A DNA stretch of 64,000 nucleotides, taken from Ophioderma brevispina (Eukaryota; Echinodermata; Ophiuroidea; Amphilepidida; Ophiodermatidae). Position numbers and translations under genes: made by a program. Below are positions 59,833 to 64,000 of the stretch, in pieces. The first letter of the stretch is position 1. Each line of letters begins with the position of its first letter. Location of the stretch: contig JAMKCH010056607.1 of NCBI GenBank assembly GCA_023653785.1, forward strand, positions 115,962 through 179,961, given 5' to 3'. Under the pieces are notes generated by a model. That model saw only the letters and a list, made by a program, of their open reading frames with translations. It had not been told where the DNA came from and made no database searches.

Positions 59833-61000
59833 CTCCTCAATATCCCCATCTCCTATTTCACTCGGAACACCATGTCCCTCGCTCCCTACAGCATCACTGA
59901 TCTCACACATCTCCGTATACACTCATACCTAATCTTCAAAGGATTCTTTTCCCTTCAACAACCCCCCATTCCCAAACTTGCACCCACACCTACTCGCTCT
60001 ACTGTCATAGATTTAATAACTCTGAGAAGAATAGCACCAAAATAATGCAAGCCATAGGCAGATTACTGATGAGATGTGGGGTAGTATGCCCCCAGCATCA
60101 GTTATGTTAGTGTGTGTACGGTTATGTACTGGCAAATCTATGCCATAATAGACAAGTTATAGAAAGTATGTCAATTAACATTTTATGACCCATTTCTCAA
60201 GGTCTTTTAAGGGATGAGTGATTTGAGTATTCCTAAATGTTACATTAAAAATAGATGTGAATGATGTCACCTAACATTGAAAATAGAGGTTGATGTTTTG
60301 AATTTAAATTTTTCATCTTATGCATTTTACGTAAGGATTACAGTTGCATGATCAAAACCAAATAGGCACACAACTGCTGCTTGTTCCTCCTTTCCCTTTG
60401 TCACTCCAACCACCACCTCATCCTCGCCTCCTCATAACTGTCTCTTGCCATCGCATTTACCTCATCCATTGCATCTACTGTGGTAGCAGGCGGTCGGCGG
60501 CCAAGCTTCATTCATAGCGCAAAACTGCCGCACGAGTCATTGGAGAGCCTGCACAGTGACCGGATTTGAAGTCACTGTGCGCGTGTATAAATAGATCAGT
60601 GAGTGGCGAGTGGGAATCGTACGGAGCCGCGACCGTTTAAATTGCCTTGCTTTAGACGGTGGCTGCTAATTGTTGATGACAAAAAACCTATCATCAAATT
60701 GTTTTTAAAGACCGCACATGAGAGGGATTGCTACATGCCGGTCAACGAATATTAACTGTGGGGCATGGGCTTAACCGGGGCTACATGGGACCGGGCGGTA
60801 CATTCGGCAGCTATAAATAACCCTATGCATTCCCTTTCAAAGACAATACTGCACTTTCTTCTGCTTTATAGTAGTACCCTTGCTTTCCTATCCCTAACAC
60901 GCCTCTCCTCTCCCCCCCCCATCCCTCTACAGAACACCATTTCCCCCCACACTTCTTTTCCCCTTGGATTCCTTTTCTTTCTGTTCAATCGCTATCCGGT
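59440..61000. repeat. Pyrimidine-rich low-complexity region with a CT microsatellite
   Basis: Three stretches (59460-60000, 60380-60480 and 60830-60970) are strongly enriched for C and T on the plus strand. A CT dinucleotide run lies at about 59800-59829. Long open frames here, up to 170 codons in overlapping frames, reflect the lack of purine-rich stop codons. No family motif was seen, so they are not called as genes. Confidence 0.65.
60551..60593 (+). promoter_or_regulatory. Palindrome followed by TATA box, possible promoter
   Basis: GCACAGTGAC (60551-60560) and its exact reverse complement GTCACTGTGC (60571-60580) flank a 10-base spacer. TATAAATA starts five bases later (60586-60593) in a locally GC-richer stretch. 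This looks like an operator or factor site next to a core promoter; no downstream gene was recognised, so the function is a guess. Confidence 0.3.
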
Positions 61001-62279
61001 GACCCTGCGAGTTGAACATGAGGTCAGCGAGCAGCGTTCAAAGGATCCAGTTTGTAACCGTTATTTCATACCAAAAAAAACTTAGATGAGTTGATCTTCA
61101 ACTCAAACGATTTTTGGAGTGAAAAAATATTGATATCAAGCATATTTTGACTTAGGAATATTTGTCAAGTTTTAGTGATTACGTGCTAAACCTACGGGAA
61201 CGGCAAAAACGACGCTATCTTGGCCGCCCACCCCTGTGGTAGTGTTGCTTACAGTGCACCTGAAATATTTATATATCAATTCAATGTTGGACAGGCTATA
61301 TTGCCAACCCTGCTAAATGCTCTAATGGCCAACACTGCTTTGACCCACAAAGGGATTTGCAAGTGTTTTTGCAGTATTTTCATCATGATCTTCCATTTTC
61401 TCATGAAACTTAAACTTGGGGTGCTTATAAAACAGGCATTCTGTAATATTTACCATACTTCAGCCTTGGGTTTCAATTTGACATGGGTTAGAGTATTGAT
61501 TCATGCTCTCCTCCACATTTACAGCTGGCTTACAAGTAATCGACTACCAAATGTTGCATGCATTTTAGTACCCAGGTCTAGTGAATAGCCTGTTGATGTC
61601 ACCCATAACATTGCAAGTAACATTAAAATAAGGGTTGTGATGCAAATTTGACAATAGGAACATACATAGGTTATGAAATGACACAGGTATATAAACAGGG
61701 GAGGCATGTGTACAAACACAATTTTTCTTGTCATACCGGATGTAAAAATCAATTCAATTCTGCCTATTTAGTATTTAGCTTTCCAATAGCCTAAGTACTA
61801 TATCCCATGATGCATTTCATTAAGAGTTCTTCATCATAAACCAGTTATACAAGTCAGAGCAGAAATGATAGATGTGTGTGTAGATCTAATTTGCTATAAA
61901 TACGTACACTCCAATTTTTCTTTCAAATTGAACCTAAACGATGGCAATTTGTGGAATCCATGGTCATTCAAGTGGACTTTGTTCTTACATTAAATCTGAG
62001 AGATTGTGGCAGAAAGTTAGAAGTAGACAGCAAATATATCAATGAAGTTGCACAGGGTCAGGCACACTGACAGAAGGTTGTTGCTCTAAAAATCATACAT
62101 GATGAGCAAACACACAAGGCCCCTGCCCTGAGTCTTGAAGAGGCAATTAGGCAGCCCCTAGAATCCTTGGCCAATTTTGAAAAAAAAGGGTTTCATTAGC
62201 AGTCATTACCATTGCCAGTAAGTCTCAGTACCTAAGTCATGAATAACAATAACCCCACTATGGGTCCTTGCATATTGTG
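61000..62279. other. Intergenic, nothing recognised
   Basis: Short open frames only, no exon-like conservation or repeat ends identified. Confidence 0.45.
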
Positions 62280-62480
62280 GGGGTCGGGTTAGCGCAGTGG
62301 GTCTTCCCTCGCTTAGCACCCACTGTGGTCACTCGGTACAGCTTGTGATTCATGGGCGTTTGGTTTTCAGAAAGTCCATACTCGGCCTCGCAGGTTTCCT
62401 CCGGGTACTCGGTTTCCTCCTGCATCTAAGACTGGCTTCCTTCTCTAACATGTATATGATAAGAAGGTTAATGAAAAATA
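62280..62480 (+). mobile_element. SINE fragment, third family
   Basis: GGGTTAGCGCAGTGGGTCTT near 62287 resembles a tRNA-type head. GGTTTCCTCCGGGTACTCGG at 62392 followed by TTTCCTCCTGCATCTAAGAC is a tail block shared by many animal SINEs and LINEs. Ends are approximate. Confidence 0.6.
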
Positions 62481-63296
62481 AAGTGATATTCGTGACACTA
62501 AATGAAAAAAATGTTGTGTTGATGTGTTGTTAAATACTAATACTCCCTCCTCCTGCAATATGGTACCATGAAGGGGCGGGGGGGGCTGGGTACTGGTAAA
62601 CTTATATAAAATGTGACTGTGTAGGTCATTGTAGTATGTTCCATTAGAGTAGGCATGCATTTGGAGGTGGCTCTTTTTGTCGCTCATATTTTTGCGGTGC
62701 TGCAGCTTATCCATTGGCTCTGTTTGCGAAAGCCTATCTCGTCTCAAAGTTAAGGGAATTGTTTAGCTTAATTTAAGACAATTTCTATAAAACTGAAGGT
62801 ACTGTAAGGCCTCAATGTTCTTATGCATAATTTCTAATACACCAATCAATTTTTAACACGAGCCTTTTAAACCGTAGGCAAAGTTTGGAATTAGCGATAA
62901 AAAGGAAGTTTTTAAAGATGTAATGATGTTGCCTCTTTTTGGTGTATGATTATATGAGAGCAAGAAGAGTAGTGCCAATAGGAGGGCTAAAGAGAATTTA
63001 GGACAAGGTTCACATCCATCTGAGTAACTGTGAAATGAAAACTTGGGGTAGTATGGTTAAAGCTGGAATAGTTCATGATCTGTAGGAGGGAGCATTGTGA
63101 AAATCACAAGTAAGTGGGAACCCTTAAAGAGTGACATTTACAGACATTTGGAAGGGAAGGACAGGGGGTACTCAATGCTTCAAATGGGGGTATTTGTGTC
63201 ATTTGATATCAATGACTGCTTTTCCTTAGTCAATTTGGTATTTTTTTAAAGTCACTTGAGTTTGCAAAAAATAACTCTCAGTGAAACCAAAATATA
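62481..63296. other. Intergenic, nothing recognised
   Basis: A G-run near 62575 and AT-rich sequence; no gene or repeat boundary supported. Confidence 0.45.
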
Positions 63297-63605
63297 ATAA
63301 TCAGTTTATAATCAGTGTATATAGCGCATTTATCAATGTAAAACAGTCTCCACAACGCTGTTGCATATTATTGTTATGCCCCTTAGGAATCGTCAACAAT
63401 CATGTTGTTTAATCAAGGGGCTGCGGCAAGCGCACATCCCATCAGGCACTTAGATTGTCATATCTCCCATAACTTGACAGTTCCCTAGATTCGCTTGGGT
63501 CAGGGGGCGAGACAATTTGCAGATTAGTATCTTGCCCAGGGGACACAAACTTGTTGGTCGGCGGGGCTCGAATCACGCCTAATGATCACGGAGTCCTGCG
63601 CTTTT
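63297..63605 (-). mobile_element. tRNA-derived SINE family B, reverse copy
   Basis: On the minus strand: TGATTCGAGCCCCGCCG (B-box), CCCTGGGCAAGATACTAATC, GACAATCTAAGTGCCTGATG, GCAACAGCGTTGTGGAGAC and AAATGCGCTATATA, in the same order as the plus-strand copy at 15641-15985 (GGTTCGAGCCCC, CTTGGGCAAGGCACTTTACC, ACAATCTAAGTGCTGATAGG, GCAACAGCGCTGTGATC, GGCGCTTTATA). Sequence divergence is considerable. Confidence 0.8.
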
Positions 63606-64000
63606 CCAATGGGAACCCACTGACATTCTCAAAATATTGAATTTGCCAAAAAATGTGCCAAAATTTGGTAAAAACTTGCATATTTGTGTTTAAGATTGAC
63701 CAAAAACATTGGGACGTCAGGATACTGATGGACCCATTTTTCGTAAAAATTGGCAAACATGGGTCTATTGTACTTTTCGATTCTCTGAATAAAACTCCGG
63801 TTTCCCCAAACCAAATCGAGTATCGTGGGAGGGGTTGAGGATTGAAAGGGGGATCTTGACAGTAGACGATTTGAATAGCCCATGCACTCAACAAAGAATC
63901 AAAGAGAATCATAGGGGATATCACTCCTACACCCCTCAATGCCTGCCCCAATCCCTTAGATAGGATCTCCAAACTCCAGCCTACCTCACAATATTCTGCT
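63606..64000. other. Window end, no gene supported
   Basis: Overlapping open frames of 60-128 codons on both strands carry no recognisable motif. They may be chance or part of an unrecognised repeat. Confidence 0.4.

Noticed and set aside
59420..60045. Overlapping open frames of 170, 125 and 86 codons
   Set aside because: Pyrimidine-rich composition removes stop codons in several frames at once, and a CT microsatellite is translated as a Ser-Leu run.
57010..64000. Final TDP1 exon encoding the PYDLPP to C-terminal segment
   Set aside because: Searched by eye on the plus strand; no stretch with that motif and a suitable acceptor was found, so it is either beyond the window or too damaged to see.

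Overview
This is AT-rich eukaryotic genomic DNA: short exons with GT/AG borders, long introns, tRNA-derived SINEs, decayed non-LTR retrotransposons and many short terminal-inverted-repeat (TIR) elements. Most of the window is repeat. There is no bacterial gene organisation, CRISPR array or ribosomal RNA. The repeat content and gene structure suggest a marine invertebrate, probably a deuterostome such as an echinoderm or hemichordate. That placement is inference, not proof.

Two protein-coding genes can be recognised by reading exons against remembered family sequences. (1) Minus strand, about 25.2 to 21.2 kb: a TTC9/TTC9C-like tetratricopeptide-repeat gene with three exon regions. (2) Plus strand, about 30.7 to 57.0 kb: tyrosyl-DNA phosphodiesterase 1 (TDP1), with ten clearly recognisable catalytic-domain exon regions, one of them (exon 7) present twice in tandem, and two probable N-terminal exons. 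The genes are divergent, with about 5.5 kb between them. The extreme C-terminal TDP1 exon(s) were not found.

The most interesting feature is the N-terminal part of the TDP1 gene. Its second exon encodes a basic region followed by what looks like a PBZ-type (poly-ADP-ribose binding) zinc finger, spliced in phase to an exon with a PPSKKRK nuclear localisation signal and the start of the catalytic domain. Human TDP1 has no such finger, although it is functionally coupled to PARP1. Several exons of both genes carry isolated 1-2 base indels inside otherwise well-conserved coding sequence with good splice sites. Two unrelated neighbouring genes showing the same damage argues for consensus (homopolymer) errors in the assembly rather than two pseudogenes, but the sequence alone cannot settle this.

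Layout: 0-5.5 kb G/C homopolymers, hAT-like and foldback elements. 5.5-7.0 kb MITEs. 7.24-11.84 kb a 2.3-kb tandem duplication carrying a SINE in each unit. 12-18.4 kb a cluster of MITEs, diverged tandem repeats and SINEs. 21.2-25.2 kb TTC9-like gene. 25.2-30.7 kb intergenic. 30.7-57.0 kb TDP1 with repeat-filled introns (LINE pieces at 38.0-39.0, 41.3-41.7 and 48.3-50.0 kb; SINE at 42.7 kb; an 862-bp transposon with perfect target duplication at 44.5 kb). 57-64 kb low-complexity sequence, a hAT-like element, SINE copies and a possible TATA promoter near 60.6 kb.
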